Of a stretch of DNA of 64,000 nt, positions 34,862 to 45,004 are shown one piece after another (the stretch's first letter is position 1; the number at the start of each line of letters is the position of its first letter). The stretch lies in NCBI RefSeq assembly GCF_030403775.1, contig NZ_JAQMWQ010000001.1:248001-312000 (forward strand). Direction: 5' to 3'. Origin of the DNA: Paenibacillus sp. BSR1-1 (GTDB lineage: Bacteria; Bacillota; Bacilli; Bacillales; Cytobacillaceae). The notes under the pieces are model-generated. The model was not told the DNA's origin, made no database searches, and saw only the letters and a program-made list of their open reading frames with translations. Made by a program: the position numbers and the translations under genes.

Positions 34862-35770
34862 CTATTTCCTTCCAATTATCTCAACTTCTGTTTCCATTCT
34901 AACTTCATAAAGGTTGTAGATCGTATCTTTCACATGCTGGATTAAGGCAAGCACATCCCCTGCCGTTGCATTTCCAGCGTTGATGATAAAATTCCCATGC
35001 ATTTCAGAGATTTTTGCTCCGCCAATACTGAAGCCTTTTAAACCAGCTACTTCTACTAGTTTTCCTGCATAATTAGGTAATGGGTTTCGAAAAATACTTC
35101 CTGCACATGGGTAATTCCAAGGCTGCGTTTCTTTTCGATAATCCTTATTTTTTTGCATCTGCGCAACAATATTTCCCTTTTCACCTTCATCTAGCTGAAA
35201 AACAGCCTCAACAACGATGCCGGGACGCTTTTTCTGCAAGACAGAGGTCCTGTAGGAGAATTCCATTTCTTCATTTGACAGCCATTCCATCGTTCCATCT
35301 TCAAACAATATATGAGCTTTCGTTAAGATTTTACTAATATCTGATCCATGTGCCCCTGCATTCATATAAACAGCACCGCCCACTGACCCTGGGATACCGC
35401 TGGCGAATTCAAGGCCTGAGAGCCCTTTTTTACTAATAAGCGTTGATAAACTAACAAGGGAATGTCCGCCGCCTACTGTGATTTCCGAACCATTTATATC
35501 AAGATGATCAATGCCTGATCCGAGTTTAATAATCGCCCCTTCAATCCCTTTATCAGAAACCAAAAGATTCGATCCTCTTCCTATAGCTCGCCAATTCACC
35601 TGATACTTCTTAATGATATCCATTACTTTCTTTAAGTCCGCTACAGATGTAGGCTCTATAAAAATATCAGCAGGCCCGCCAATCTTTATTGTGGTGTGAT
35701 GGGCAAGAGGTTCATTTTCCTTCACCTTTCCGATTTTTGAAGCTTGCAATTCCGCTACGATACCGTCCAA
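34862..35770 (-). CDS. murB: UDP-N-acetylenolpyruvoylglucosamine reductase
   Basis: Reduces UDP-GlcNAc-enolpyruvate to UDP-MurNAc with NADPH and FAD. The 302-residue type II MurB has [17 protein letters not shown], the FAD loop [30 protein letters not shown] and [10 protein letters not shown] with the catalytic Ser. TTG at 35770 is chosen: AGGTGG lies 5 nt upstream and MDGIVAEL aligns with the B. subtilis start; the frame also opens with a GTG three codons before. Confidence 0.95.
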   Translation of the reverse strand: MDGIVAELQASKIGKVKENEPLAHHTTIKIGGPADIFIEPTSVADLKKVMDIIKKYQVNWRAIGRGSNLLVSDKGIEGAIIKLGSGIDHLDINGSEITVGGGHSLVSLSTLISKKGLSGLEFASGIPGSVGGAVYMNAGAHGSDISKILTKAHILFEDGTMEWLSNEEMEFSYRTSVLQKKRPGIVVEAVFQLDEGEKGNIVAQMQKNKDYRKETQPWNYPCAGSIFRNPLPNYAGKLVEVAGLKGFSIGGAKISEMHGNFIINAGNATAGDVLALIQHVKDTIYNLYEVRMETEVEIIGRK

Positions 35771-35831
35771 ATTTACCACCTAACTTTCCAAACATACGTA
35801 TATTTTAGTCTATGCAAAAAATAAATATGGG

Positions 35832-36935
35832 CTACTTTTGTACACCCTTAACTAGCTGTTCCATAACTTGATACAACCTGCCAGCGGAGTCAGGAACACC
35901 CAGTTTTTTAGCTTTTAATTTCATTTCCTTAAGATTTTCGTTATTTAAGAGGATTCGATCAATATGTCCAATTAAACTTTTGCTGTTTAACTCTTTTTCT
36001 AATAAAAGCTGTGCTGCTCCATGATCACTTAAAGCACGGGCATTTTTTTCTTGATGATTATTTGTCACATATGGGCTCGGAATTAGGATACTTGGAATGC
36101 CCAGTGAAGTAATTTCAGCTAAGGATGTTGCACCAGCCCTTGAGACAACTAAATCAATCCCTGCCAAAACCTCTGGCATATTATGAATAAATGGCTTTAT
36201 GACAACATTTTGGGGATTTCCAACTAACTCCACTTCTTTTTTTACATCTTCAAAATGCACATCTCCAGTAACATAGAGAATCTGGTATGGTTTTTCAGCA
36301 AAGTCCGATAAAGACTTGATAACAGCTTCATTAATTGGACGTGCACCGCGGCTTCCGCCAAAGATGAGCACTGCTGGCTTTGTAGTACTCAGGCCTGCTG
36401 AAAGTCTCCCTTTAATTCCATCCTTGCCAATTACCTCAGAAGCGCGGGGATTCCCCGTAAAAACAACCTTTTCCTTTGGAAAAAATTCCTTTGCTTCATC
36501 AAAGCAAATGGCTACTTTGTTTACATAGCGGCTTAAAAATTTATTTGTAAGTCCAGGGACACTATTTTGTTCGTGAATAATCGTTGGAATACGAAGCTTA
36601 GAAGCTGCATAAACGACAGGTCCACACACATACCCGCCAGTCCCGATGACAATGTCCGGTTTAAACTCTTTTAAAATTTTTTTACTGTCCTGAACGCCTT
36701 TAAGAAATCGAATAACGGTTTTCACATTTTCAAAGGAAAGCTTCCTTTTAAAACCCGTAATATGGATAGATTTAAAAGCAATATTTTCTCTCGGAACAAT
36801 TTTACTTTCCAAACCATTATTGGTTCCTATGTATAAAAACTCAGCTTGTTTGTTTTCTTTTTGGATTTCTCTAATGAGGGCGAGTGCAGGATAGATATGT
36901 CCGCCAGTTCCCCCGCCGCTTACTACTATTTTCAT
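35832..36935 (-). CDS. murG: MurG, lipid II-forming N-acetylglucosamine transferase
   Basis: Adds GlcNAc to lipid I at the inner membrane face, making lipid II. The 367-residue GT-B enzyme has the glycine-rich loop [15 protein letters not shown], a second loop [15 protein letters not shown], and the donor-binding region [40 protein letters not shown] precedes the ATG. It lies between spoVE and murB as in B. subtilis. Confidence 0.96.
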   Translation of the reverse strand: MKIVVSGGGTGGHIYPALALIREIQKENKQAEFLYIGTNNGLESKIVPRENIAFKSIHITGFKRKLSFENVKTVIRFLKGVQDSKKILKEFKPDIVIGTGGYVCGPVVYAASKLRIPTIIHEQNSVPGLTNKFLSRYVNKVAICFDEAKEFFPKEKVVFTGNPRASEVIGKDGIKGRLSAGLSTTKPAVLIFGGSRGARPINEAVIKSLSDFAEKPYQILYVTGDVHFEDVKKEVELVGNPQNVVIKPFIHNMPEVLAGIDLVVSRAGATSLAEITSLGIPSILIPSPYVTNNHQEKNARALSDHGAAQLLLEKELNSKSLIGHIDRILLNNENLKEMKLKAKKLGVPDSAGRLYQVMEQLVKGVQK

Positions 36936-37039
36936 TTTTCCACCTCATTAACGATTTAAAACCTGAATGCATTCCTATCTTACTATAAAAAGCGAATAAA
37001 GAAAGCAAATGACAAAAGAATGTTATCTAATTGTAAAAT

Positions 37040-37064
37040 AAAAAGAACCCTGCCACCACAGGGT
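37040..37064 (-). terminator. Rho-independent terminator of spoVE
   Basis: Stem ACCCTG/CAGGGT with a 6-nt loop (37047-37064) is followed on the minus strand by TCTTTTTATTTTAC. It starts 5 bp after the spoVE stop, so murG probably has its own promoter or depends on read-through. Confidence 0.85.
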
Positions 37065-37069
37065 ATCCT

Positions 37070-38170
37070 TTAATATCTAGAATAGCGGCTAATATTTAAG
37101 AGAACACCTATCGCCATCAGCATCAAAGTAAGCGAGGATCCTCCATAACTTAAAAATGGCAAAGTAATACCTGTAACCGGCATGAGCCCTGTCACAACCC
37201 CGATATTGATCATGACTTGAATGGCAACCATTGCGATAATCCCCACAGCAAGAAAGCTGCCATATAAATCAGGTGCCCCTAAAGCTATACGAATTCCTCT
37301 CCATAAAAGAAGTGCAAATAATAGCAAGATAAACGAGCCGCCAATAAAACCTAATTCCTCAGAAAGAATCGCAAAGATAAAATCTGTTTGCGGTTCAGGT
37401 AAGTAAAAAAACTTTTGCCTGCTTTCACCAAGTCCGAGTCCAAATAACCCTCCAGGACCTATGGCATAAAGTGATTGGATAATTTGAAATCCGCTTCCCA
37501 GTGGGTCGGACCAAGGATCTAAAAAGGAAGTAATCCTTTTAATACGATACGGGGCGGATGCAATCAAACCAACAAACCCTGCCACTCCTAATAGTCCCAA
37601 AAAGGCAAAATGGCTTACTCTTGCGCCTGCAATAAAAATCATCACCACGCAGGTACCAATCATTACTGTTCCAGTGCCTAGGTCAGGCTGCAGCATAATC
37701 ATGGCAAAGGCAACAAAGGCAAGTCCTAATGAGGGCACAAGCCCCTTCTTAAAGGAGGTAATTAATTTCTGCCTTTCAGATAAATACTTGGCTAAAAAGG
37801 CAATCATCGCAAGTTTCATAAATTCAGAAGGCTGGATGGAAAATGCTCCAACTCCTATCCAGCTTCGCGAACCATTACGTACATTTCCGATTCCTGGAAT
37901 TAAAACCAAAATTAACAATACGAAACAAACAATTAAAATCGTTTTCGCCCATGTTCTCCATGTCCAATAGTTTATGTTCATGATAAAAAACATGGCAGCA
38001 ATCCCTACCCCTGCAAACAGAGTCTGCCTCTTAGCAAAGAAAAAGGAATCATTGAATTTATACTCCGCCCAAATAGCGCTAGCGCTGTATACCATGATAA
38101 GTCCAACTGCAAGCAGCGTAAATGTAACAATCATTAAAATAAAATCAGGAGTCGTTCTCTTTGTCGGCAC
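37070..38170 (-). CDS. spoVE: SpoVE, SEDS glycosyltransferase for spore cortex
   Basis: A SEDS-family peptidoglycan polymerase that partners with SpoVD in cortex synthesis. The 366-residue protein has ten membrane segments and the motifs RNGSRSWIGVGAFSIQPSEF and QPDLGTGTV, with LPFLSYGGSSL at the C-terminus. The start is one of two adjacent GTG codons; 38170 (MPTKRTTPDF) lies 7 nt after GAGGTG, gives the B. subtilis length, and is preferred over the TTG that opens the frame at 38191. A family B repeat lies just upstream. Confidence 0.95.
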   Translation of the reverse strand: MPTKRTTPDFILMIVTFTLLAVGLIMVYSASAIWAEYKFNDSFFFAKRQTLFAGVGIAAMFFIMNINYWTWRTWAKTILIVCFVLLILVLIPGIGNVRNGSRSWIGVGAFSIQPSEFMKLAMIAFLAKYLSERQKLITSFKKGLVPSLGLAFVAFAMIMLQPDLGTGTVMIGTCVVMIFIAGARVSHFAFLGLLGVAGFVGLIASAPYRIKRITSFLDPWSDPLGSGFQIIQSLYAIGPGGLFGLGLGESRQKFFYLPEPQTDFIFAILSEELGFIGGSFILLLFALLLWRGIRIALGAPDLYGSFLAVGIIAMVAIQVMINIGVVTGLMPVTGITLPFLSYGGSSLTLMLMAIGVLLNISRYSRY

Positions 38171-38225
38171 CACTAAACACCTCAACTGCAAGTTTTAGGG
38201 CCTTATGTTGAGTGAGAAATAATTA

Positions 38226-38346
38226 TGTCCAGCTACAGCGCCTAGTGGCTCGAGGTCATAAGCCAATCCGTCGGGAAGGTTAAAGACCAACCTTCCCGCC
38301 GGCTCGGCTTATGCTTGTCGCCCTGGGCAAGGCGCTTCCGCTTTTC
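38226..38346. repeat. Long imperfect palindromic intergenic repeat, family B
   Basis: About 120 bp between murD and spoVE. Nested inverted arms are CATAAGCC/GGCTTATG and CGGGAAGGTT/AACCTTCCCG around the centre TAAAGACC, with outer arms AGCGCCT/AGGCGCT. The layout (GTCCAGCT...GCGCCTAG...GCTTCCGCTTTT) resembles a repeat I recall as common in Bacillus genomes. It could fold into a long hairpin and affect read-through from murD to spoVE. Confidence 0.8.
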
Positions 38347-38362
38347 TTTGTAAGACAAGCCC

Positions 38363-39715
38363 TTACTTAAGCTTATGCACCGCTTCGATAAAAATGTCTC
38401 CCCTGACTTCAAAAGTTTTGTATTGATCCCAGCTGGCACAAGCAGGAGACAACAGAATGACATCACCTGAATTAGATAAACCAAATGCTTCAGGCACGGC
38501 CATAGCCACATTATCGACATGCTTGATTACTTTTATTCCTGCTTCACGACCAACCCGCTCAAGCTTCTCTGCTGTTTGCCCGAAGGTGATTAATGCTTTT
38601 ACATTGTTTAGATACGGCTTAAGTTCATCAAACTCGTTGCCGCGATCCAGCCCGCCTGCTAGTAAAACAATTGGGACTTCAAAGGCAGCCAAAGCATTAA
38701 TAGTTGCTAAAATATTGGTAGCTTTTGAGTCGTTATAAAATTTTCTGCCGTCAACTTCCTTAACATATTGTAAGCGATGCCTTACTCCAGTAAAGGTCCT
38801 GAGGACTTCCTGAATCGCTTTGTTCTCCACACCAGAAAGTTTTGCAGCAGCCATAGCACATAAAATATTTTCTAAATTGTGTACTCCAGGTAATGCAATT
38901 TGATCAATTGCCATTACTTTTTCATCATTAAAGTAAATCCATCCGTCACGGATAAAGGCACCTTCAGCCAATTCCTTCTTCGTGGAAAAGGGAATGATTT
39001 TCGCATTAGACTGAAGGGCAATTTCAAAGGTTTCATCCTGATCTGCATTGATTATCAAATATTCCAGTTCAGTTTGGTTTTTCGTGATATTCGCCTTCGC
39101 TGCTTTATATTCCTCTCTAGTCCCATGATAATCCAAGTGGGCATCATATAGATTGGTAATAATCGCGATTTTAGGATTAAAAGTTTCTATTCCCATTAAC
39201 TGAAAGGAAGATAACTCGATCACGATTGTGTTATCCTTCGTTGCCTTTTCGGCAACACCTGATGCAACGGTTCCAATATTCCCGGCAATTAATGGATTTT
39301 TGCTGCCTTCATTCAACATCTCATATACGAGTGTTGTCGTCGTTGTTTTACCATTTGTACCGGTAATTCCGATAAAGGGAGCTTCCGAGATTTCATAGGC
39401 AAGCTCAACCTCTGTAATAACCGGAATTCCCATATTAACTGCCCCTTCAATCATCGGGTTGTTATAAGGAATCCCTGGATTTTTTACAATTAATTCAAAA
39501 CCCTCATCAAGGAGTTCAACAGGATGATCCCCACAAATCACTTTAATCCCCTGTTCTAGAAGGCCTTGGGCTTCAGGATTTTCAGATAATGGTTTTTTAT
39601 CATTAACTGTTACAAATGCTCCAAGCTTATGTAATAATGCAGCAGCTGTTACACCGCTTTTGGCTAAGCCAAGAACAAGAATTTTTTTATGACGATACTT
39701 TTCAATCTGCTTCAA
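38363..39715 (-). CDS. murD: UDP-N-acetylmuramoylalanine-D-glutamate ligase
   Basis: Adds D-glutamate to UDP-MurNAc-L-Ala. The 450-residue Mur ligase has an N-terminal Rossmann segment ([18 protein letters not shown]), the ATP loop [15 protein letters not shown], the carbamylated-Lys region DAHLDYHG, and the C-terminal NDSKATN and [12 protein letters not shown]. It starts with TTG immediately after the mraY stop (TAATTG), with AGAGGTG about 9 nt upstream. It sits between mraY and spoVE. Confidence 0.95.
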   Translation of the reverse strand: MKQIEKYRHKKILVLGLAKSGVTAAALLHKLGAFVTVNDKKPLSENPEAQGLLEQGIKVICGDHPVELLDEGFELIVKNPGIPYNNPMIEGAVNMGIPVITEVELAYEISEAPFIGITGTNGKTTTTTLVYEMLNEGSKNPLIAGNIGTVASGVAEKATKDNTIVIELSSFQLMGIETFNPKIAIITNLYDAHLDYHGTREEYKAAKANITKNQTELEYLIINADQDETFEIALQSNAKIIPFSTKKELAEGAFIRDGWIYFNDEKVMAIDQIALPGVHNLENILCAMAAAKLSGVENKAIQEVLRTFTGVRHRLQYVKEVDGRKFYNDSKATNILATINALAAFEVPIVLLAGGLDRGNEFDELKPYLNNVKALITFGQTAEKLERVGREAGIKVIKHVDNVAMAVPEAFGLSNSGDVILLSPACASWDQYKTFEVRGDIFIEAVHKLK

Positions 39716-40690
39716 TTACAACCACACCTCTATATAGATTCCAAGGATAGCAAGTATTAATCCAACACTCCAAAACGTTACAACAACTCTCCACTCAGAC
39801 CAACCCACCAGCTCATAATGATGATGCAGCGGGCTCATACGGAAAATTCTTTTTCCCGTTGTTTTAAAGGAAGCTACTTGCAGTATAACTGATAAAGTTT
39901 CAATCACAAATACTCCGCCAATAATCACAAGCAATAATTCAAGCTTTGTCAGAATCGCAATGGTAGCAATCGCACCTCCAAGAGCAAGCGAACCTGTATC
40001 TCCCATAAAAACCTTTGCTGGATGGGCATTGAAAACGAGGAATCCTAAAACAGCACCAACAACAGCCACAGAAAAAATCGCTATTTCCATTTGAGATTGA
40101 TTCCAAGCAAGTACAGCAAAAGCCCCAAATGCAATGGCTGCCGTTCCTGACACCAAGCCATCGAGTCCATCTGTAAGGTTGACAGCATTGGAGAATCCGA
40201 CAAGCCAAAAAATAATGAAAAAGATGAAAAACCACCCTAAATCAAAGGAAGCGTCCGTAAATGGGATACTTACTTCAGTAGAAAAACCATTTTGTTTATA
40301 AACTAAATAAAAAATGACAGAAATAATAATTTGACCTAAAAGCTTTTGTTTAGAGGTTAATCCTAAATTTCGTTTCAACGCGACTTTGATAAAATCGTCT
40401 AAAAAGCCTAGTAATCCAAATCCAAGGGTTACCAGCAAAAGCAAATAGGTTTTTACGGTTGGTTCTGAAAATTTTCCAGTCATGACGATTGTTGTGAGGA
40501 CAACTGAAAATAAAATCATAATTCCGCCCATTGTCGGCGTTCCGGTTTTCTTTTGGTGCGATTTAGGACCTTCTTCCCGAATGCTTTGTCCAAATTTCAA
40601 CCTTCTTAAGAAGGGAATAAATATTGGAGAAAGCAATACGGTAACGAGAAAGCCCATAATGATTGTGAAAAAAATAACTTGCTCCAGCAT
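39716..40690 (-). CDS. mraY: MraY, phospho-MurNAc-pentapeptide translocase
   Basis: Transfers phospho-MurNAc-pentapeptide to undecaprenyl phosphate, forming lipid I. The 324-residue protein has about ten membrane helices and the conserved [24 protein letters not shown] (catalytic Asp residues) and [12 protein letters not shown] plus [10 protein letters not shown]. The start at 40690 is fixed by GGGAGGGAG just upstream and by lying 1 nt after the stop of the preceding short gene; the frame extends ten codons further upstream without a site. Confidence 0.96.
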   Translation of the reverse strand: MLEQVIFFTIIMGFLVTVLLSPIFIPFLRRLKFGQSIREEGPKSHQKKTGTPTMGGIMILFSVVLTTIVMTGKFSEPTVKTYLLLLVTLGFGLLGFLDDFIKVALKRNLGLTSKQKLLGQIIISVIFYLVYKQNGFSTEVSIPFTDASFDLGWFFIFFIIFWLVGFSNAVNLTDGLDGLVSGTAAIAFGAFAVLAWNQSQMEIAIFSVAVVGAVLGFLVFNAHPAKVFMGDTGSLALGGAIATIAILTKLELLLVIIGGVFVIETLSVILQVASFKTTGKRIFRMSPLHHHYELVGWSEWRVVVTFWSVGLILAILGIYIEVWL

Positions 40691-40691
40691 T

Positions 40692-41141
40692 CTACTCCCT
40701 CCCTTCAGAATCAATAACATGTTGTTTCGTTAACTTTTTTAACATCACAGCAATATCATATGTTTCTCTATTTTTATTAAGAAGTTCTTTATTTGAAAAT
40801 TTAAAGTTAGTTATCTCCATTGTCTCTTCAATTTCTCCATTTAATTTTTCAAGATAGTGTTGTAATAGTTTTTTTATTGCTTCAACGCTATCAGCAGTAA
40901 AGAATACCGGAAACTGATTCGGCGTATAATGGGGCAGTTTTTTACCATTCTCCCATATAGCTGCAATTGCGCCATTTGCCATTGCCTCCGCAAGATCTTC
41001 AGTTCCTTCATTTACCGAAACGAACAGGCCCTTTGGCTGAATGACATTCGCTTGGTCTGTAACCGTATAAAACAAAAGTTCATCTTGTACGCCCAGATGA
41101 TCTTTAAACAGAACGGACAAGTCTGATAAAGCTAAAAACAT
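40692..41141 (-). CDS. Short Mur-ligase N-terminal-like protein (MurF N-domain stub)
   Basis: A 149-residue protein between murE and mraY. Residues about 30-100 ([20 protein letters not shown] then [13 protein letters not shown] and a [16 protein letters not shown] stretch) look like the UDP-sugar-binding N-terminal domain of MurF/MurE. There is no [11 protein letters not shown] loop and no central or C-terminal ligase domain; instead a lysine-rich tail follows. It is probably not an active ligase. It begins 2 nt after the murE stop, has GGGGAG upstream, and its stop is 1 nt before mraY, so it is translated with its neighbours and not obviously decaying. Some Bacillaceae have full-length murF at this place; this may be a shortened descendant. 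Function unknown. Confidence 0.75.
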   Translation of the reverse strand: MFLALSDLSVLFKDHLGVQDELLFYTVTDQANVIQPKGLFVSVNEGTEDLAEAMANGAIAAIWENGKKLPHYTPNQFPVFFTADSVEAIKKLLQHYLEKLNGEIEETMEITNFKFSNKELLNKNRETYDIAVMLKKLTKQHVIDSEGRE

Positions 41142-41143
41142 AC

Positions 41144-42610
41144 TTATCTCCCCTTAATTGCATCAAGTGCCACTAGCCGGTCATCAAAATCATAAACTTG
41201 TGTTCCAATGATTTGATAGGTTTCATGGCCCTTCCCGGCAATTAAGACCACATCACCAGCATCTGCCTGCTGAATTGCACTTTTTATAGCTTCTTTTCGA
41301 TCAGGTATGATGGTGTAGACGTATTGGGGATGCTTAACCCCTGCTTCCATATCTTTTAAGATAGCCAGCGGATCTTCGCTCCTTGGATTATCTGAAGTAA
41401 AAATCGGATCCGTTGCCAATTTACACGCAATCTCAGCCATTAAAGGGCGCTTTGTCCGATCTCTGTCTCCTCCACAGCCTACGATAACGAAAATCTTTTT
41501 CTTTGCAAAGTGCTTAATTGTTTTCAATACATTTTCAAGGCTGTCTGGTGTGTGGGCATAGTCAACAATTACCGTAAAATCCTGCCCGGCATTGACCAGT
41601 TCAAATCTTCCGGAAACGCCTTCTACATTTTCAATTGACTTTATAATATCAGCTAATGGTATTCTTGAAACGTAAGTTGCTGCAATGCTCGCCAAAACAT
41701 TATAAACACTGAATTTACCGATTAACTGCATGTTAATCGAATATTTGCTTTTCCCTATTACGAGTTCAAAATTTGTACCAGCAGATGTCATCTGAATGTT
41801 TGTTGCCTGGAAATCGGCTTTTTCATCAATTCCATATGTAATAACATGAGCCGCCGTAGACCTTCTAAACATATCTGAAGCCGGGTCATCTGCGTTCAAG
41901 ACCGCAAATTTTGGCTTACTGTTTTCATATGTATTGCCAAGTTGAGCAAACAATAAGCTTTTTGCGCGCTGATATTCTTCCATTGTTTTATGATAATCTA
42001 AATGGTCTTGTGTTAAATTGGTGAATACCGCCACATTATAGTCACAGCCATGGACCCTCCCTAAATCAAGTGCATGGGATGAAACCTCCATTACCGCCGC
42101 TTCGACGCCTTCATCAACCATATGCTGAAACGTCTTTTGCAGTGTTAAACTTTCTGGTGTGGTATTTTTTGTCTCCATTATCTTATCAGCAATCTTAGTA
42201 TACATTGTTCCGATTAGACCTGTTTTCTTCTTTTGGTCTGATAATATTTTTTCAATTAAATGACTTGTTGTCGTTTTCCCATTCGTTCCTGTAATTCCAA
42301 TCAAATGCAGCTTTTTTGTCGGCTGGCCGTAAAAGGCATCAGCAAGTACTGCCATTGCTCTTGTTGTATCTTGAACTATGATTACTGGAACCTTTAATGG
42401 TAATGGACGTTCTGCAAGTATAGCTACGGCTCCCTTTTCTACTGCGGAATCCGCAAAATCATGTCCGTCCACGGTATAGCCTTTAATACAAATAAATAAG
42501 CTCCCGTTTTGCACCTTACGATTATCATTTTCAATTGAAATAATATCCGGGTCTTCTCCCTCATAAGGAGTTAATAAGTGCAAATTCTCAAGCAGCTTGT
42601 GTAACTTCAT
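41144..42610 (-). CDS. murE: UDP-MurNAc-tripeptide synthetase, meso-diaminopimelate-adding
   Basis: Adds meso-DAP to UDP-MurNAc-L-Ala-D-Glu. The 488-residue ligase has an N-terminal domain ([18 protein letters not shown]), the ATP loop [25 protein letters not shown], and the DAP-selective DNPR motif in [11 protein letters not shown]. It starts at ATG 42610 with AGAGGAT about 10 nt upstream; the TTG three codons earlier is too close to that site. A MITE-like insertion lies between its promoter region and spoVD. Confidence 0.96.
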   Translation of the reverse strand: MKLHKLLENLHLLTPYEGEDPDIISIENDNRKVQNGSLFICIKGYTVDGHDFADSAVEKGAVAILAERPLPLKVPVIIVQDTTRAMAVLADAFYGQPTKKLHLIGITGTNGKTTTSHLIEKILSDQKKKTGLIGTMYTKIADKIMETKNTTPESLTLQKTFQHMVDEGVEAAVMEVSSHALDLGRVHGCDYNVAVFTNLTQDHLDYHKTMEEYQRAKSLLFAQLGNTYENSKPKFAVLNADDPASDMFRRSTAAHVITYGIDEKADFQATNIQMTSAGTNFELVIGKSKYSINMQLIGKFSVYNVLASIAATYVSRIPLADIIKSIENVEGVSGRFELVNAGQDFTVIVDYAHTPDSLENVLKTIKHFAKKKIFVIVGCGGDRDRTKRPLMAEIACKLATDPIFTSDNPRSEDPLAILKDMEAGVKHPQYVYTIIPDRKEAIKSAIQQADAGDVVLIAGKGHETYQIIGTQVYDFDDRLVALDAIKGR

Positions 42611-42729
42611 TGATCTCAAATCCTCTCATGCCCCTGCATACAATTTTGCCAGCATAAATATACTTTAATCTGCTGACGAAAGTTCCATCTTATTTTACAT
42701 TAAAACATTTTATTTTGCTATTTAGTAAT

Positions 42730-42890
42730 GGCTATTTTCGCATTTATAGTTGTTTCTCGTTAATGTTTATCAACCCGTATAAAAGAATCTTCGTGGCATC
42801 TTTTCGTATGTACATTTGCGAAAATGGCCTAGTAACTTTGTAAATTACCCTTAATAAGTTTCAAAAGCTACAAAGTTTACGAAAAGAGCC
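42730..42890. mobile_element. 161-bp MITE-like element with ISL3-like ends
   Basis: The ends are imperfect inverted repeats: GGCTATTTTCGCA on the left and, read inward from the right, GGCTCTTTTCGTA. The element is flanked by TTAGTAAT (42722-42729) and TTAGTATT (42891-42898), an 8-bp target duplication with one mismatch. A nested inverted pair lies near 42797-42832. ISL3-family elements have GGCTCTTT-type ends and 8-bp duplications. No coding capacity. Located between spoVD and murE. Confidence 0.75.
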
Positions 42891-42907
42891 TTAGTATTCA
42901 AAGTGTA

Positions 42908-42944
42908 AAGAAAAATTAGGCGGCGGAAAATTTTCCGGCCGCCC
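42908..42944 (-). terminator. Rho-independent terminator of spoVD
   Basis: A long GC-capped palindrome (GGCGGC...GAAAATTTTC...CCGCC, 42919-42943) lies about 20 bp after the spoVD stop and is followed on the minus strand by TAATTTTTCTTTAC. Confidence 0.85.
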
Positions 42945-42964
42945 ATGAGTTGGTTATCATTCAT

Positions 42965-44887
42965 CTATTCATCTTCCTTACCAAAGTAAAGTCTAATTTT
43001 TGACCCTTCTTTTACCTTCGTGCCTGGTGCAGGAGACTGTCTGACAACTACATCCCCGTCACCACTGGCATCAATTTTTAAATTAATGAACTGTTCTTGA
43101 AGTTCTAATTTAGATAATCCAACAAAGTCAGGCAGCTTTATTAATGGAGTATCCGGCCATTTAACTTTTTTCTCTATTTGATCTTTTCGAGGCGGCACCC
43201 CTAAGGCAGTCAATCCATCTTTCATTATATTACCCACAATTGGCGCACTAACGGTTCCACCAAAGGCGGTTACTCCTTTTGGGTTATCGACAGCAACATA
43301 CACAACAATCTGCGGGTCATCAGCTGGGGCAAAACCAATAAACGAAACGATAAAGTTATTTTCTAAGTACCTTCCGTTTTGCGCTTTTTGGGCTGTACCT
43401 GTTTTCCCACCAACACGATATCCATCTACAAATGCCCTGCCGCCTGTTCCTTGTGCGACAACACTCTCAAGGGCATTACGAATTTCTTTCGAAGTTTTTT
43501 CAGAAATGACCCGTCTTTTTTCAACAGGAGAATTCCTCATTACAACCTCTTTTGTAACAGGATCAATTAACTCCTTTGCAATAAAAGGCTTGTATAAAAT
43601 CCCGCCATTAACTGCCGCTGACACTGCCGTAACTTGTTGAATCGGGGTAACGGATACCCCCTGTCCAAAAGCAGTGGTCGCTTGTTCAACAGGACCTACA
43701 CGGTCTAAGTTAAATAATATCCCTGTTCCTTCTCCCTGCAAATCAATCCCTGTTTTTTGCCCGAAGCCAAAATCCTTAACATATTTAAAAAGCTTTTCTT
43801 TCCCTAACCGCTCCCCAAGTTCCACAAATCCAGGGTTACAGGAGTTTTGTACAACTTCTAAAAAAGATTGGCTGCCATGGCCGCCCCTTTTCCAGCATTT
43901 TAATCTAGCTCCAGCAATCTGGACTGAGCCGGAATCATGAAAATGTTCTTTTTCTAAATTTACTTTACCTTCATTTAACGCGGCAGCCAAGGTGATAATT
44001 TTAAAGGTAGAACCAGGCTCATAGGTTGACCAAACAGGCAGATTGCGATTATAGACTTCTTGGGGAACATTCCGGAAATTGGCAGGGTCAAATGTTGGTC
44101 TGCTTGACATCCCTAGGATTTCCCCATTATTAGGGTTCATTGCAATCGCTATAATGCCATCCGGATTATATTTGGCCTCGGCATTATCTAATTCCCTTTC
44201 CATAATGGTTTGGATTTTTGAATCAATTGTCAACTTTAAATCTAAACCGTTAACGGGGTGCTCATAATCATCCGCCATGCTATTCATTCGTTCGCCTTTA
44301 GCATTGGCGTAAAATTTTACTGCACCCCGTTCGCCGCTTAGCTCTTTATCATAATATTGTTCTAAACCCATTAATCCCTGGTTGTCCACTCCAGTAAAAC
44401 CTAAAACATGAGAAAGATAGCTGCCATATGGATAATAACGTTTGGAATCTTCACCAATATATACACCTTCAAGACCTAAAGCTCTAATTTCCTTTGCCTT
44501 ATCATGAGAGATTTTTCTTCCTTCTTTAATCCTGACTGACGAGGCTTTTTTGGTTATATCCCGATAGGCCTTTTCTTTTGACATATTCAACACCGCAGCA
44601 AGCTTTTCTGCGGTTGCAGCCGGATCTTTGATTTGTCTAGGAATCACATAAACGGTTGGTGCACTAATATTGGTTGCAAGCGGTACCCCGTTGCGGTCTA
44701 CTATTTGGCCACGTTCGGGTTCAAATGGGATATTCCTGCTCCAGGACCCTTTTGCTCGGTCAGTCAACGTATCGCCTAGAAAAAATTGAACATATCCAAG
44801 CCGGACATCAATAATTAAGAAGGTTAGAATCCCAATGAATAGGGCAATCATTAGTCGTTTTCGAACAGTTACATTTGACACACGCAT
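42965..44887 (-). CDS. spoVD: SpoVD, sporulation-specific class B penicillin-binding protein
   Basis: A transpeptidase for spore cortex that partners with SpoVE. The 640-residue protein has an N-terminal membrane helix (about 10-35), a dimerisation domain opening with FEPERGQIVDRNG, and a transpeptidase domain with the active-site Ser in YEPGSTFKIIT, VQNSCNPGF and GGKTGTAQK. A single PASTA domain closes the protein (about 580-640). The ATG at 44887 (MRVSNVTVRKRL) is 12 nt after AGGAGG; the frame is open 11 codons upstream. It is a separate unit between terminators. Confidence 0.97.
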   Translation of the reverse strand: MRVSNVTVRKRLMIALFIGILTFLIIDVRLGYVQFFLGDTLTDRAKGSWSRNIPFEPERGQIVDRNGVPLATNISAPTVYVIPRQIKDPAATAEKLAAVLNMSKEKAYRDITKKASSVRIKEGRKISHDKAKEIRALGLEGVYIGEDSKRYYPYGSYLSHVLGFTGVDNQGLMGLEQYYDKELSGERGAVKFYANAKGERMNSMADDYEHPVNGLDLKLTIDSKIQTIMERELDNAEAKYNPDGIIAIAMNPNNGEILGMSSRPTFDPANFRNVPQEVYNRNLPVWSTYEPGSTFKIITLAAALNEGKVNLEKEHFHDSGSVQIAGARLKCWKRGGHGSQSFLEVVQNSCNPGFVELGERLGKEKLFKYVKDFGFGQKTGIDLQGEGTGILFNLDRVGPVEQATTAFGQGVSVTPIQQVTAVSAAVNGGILYKPFIAKELIDPVTKEVVMRNSPVEKRRVISEKTSKEIRNALESVVAQGTGGRAFVDGYRVGGKTGTAQKAQNGRYLENNFIVSFIGFAPADDPQIVVYVAVDNPKGVTAFGGTVSAPIVGNIMKDGLTALGVPPRKDQIEKKVKWPDTPLIKLPDFVGLSKLELQEQFINLKIDASGDGDVVVRQSPAPGTKVKEGSKIRLYFGKEDE

Positions 44888-44919
44888 AGTATGAACGATC
44901 CTCCTTTTCTTATCGTTCA

Positions 44920-44948
44920 TTTATATGCTTGTACTTATATGATTAGAC
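44920..44948 (-). promoter_or_regulatory. Possible sigma-E promoter of spoVD
   Basis: On the minus strand CATATAAA (44920-44927; consensus CATACAAT, 6 of 8) lies 14 bp after GTCTAAT (44942-44948; consensus KMATATT, 4 of 7). B. subtilis spoVD is sigma-E controlled. The -35 is weak. Confidence 0.35.
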
Positions 44949-44970
44949 CGCCAACAGACTTGATTTCACC

Positions 44971-45000
44971 AGTAAAAATCCCGCTTAATCAGCGGGATTT
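44971..45000 (-). terminator. Rho-independent terminator of pbpB
   Basis: Stem AAATCCCGCT/AGCGGGATTT with a TAATC-type loop (44977-45000) is followed on the minus strand by TTTACTGG. It starts 4 bp after the pbpB stop. Confidence 0.85.
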
Positions 45001-45004
45001 AAAA

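Noticed and set aside
38171..38226. A sigma-E promoter for spoVE (ACATAAT, 14 bp, CATAAGGC)
   Set aside because: Only CATA of the -10 agrees with the consensus; too weak to list although sigma-E control is expected from B. subtilis.
40692..41141. Short MurF-like gene as a frameshifted pseudogene of full-length murF
   Set aside because: The downstream sequence up to mraY is only 1 nt, so no remaining ligase domain is present in any frame; it is a short intact gene rather than a disrupted long one.
42620..42964. The murE-spoVD gap as a structured small RNA gene
   Set aside because: The inverted ends with flanking 8-bp direct repeats are better explained by a mobile element; the only other structure is the spoVD terminator.
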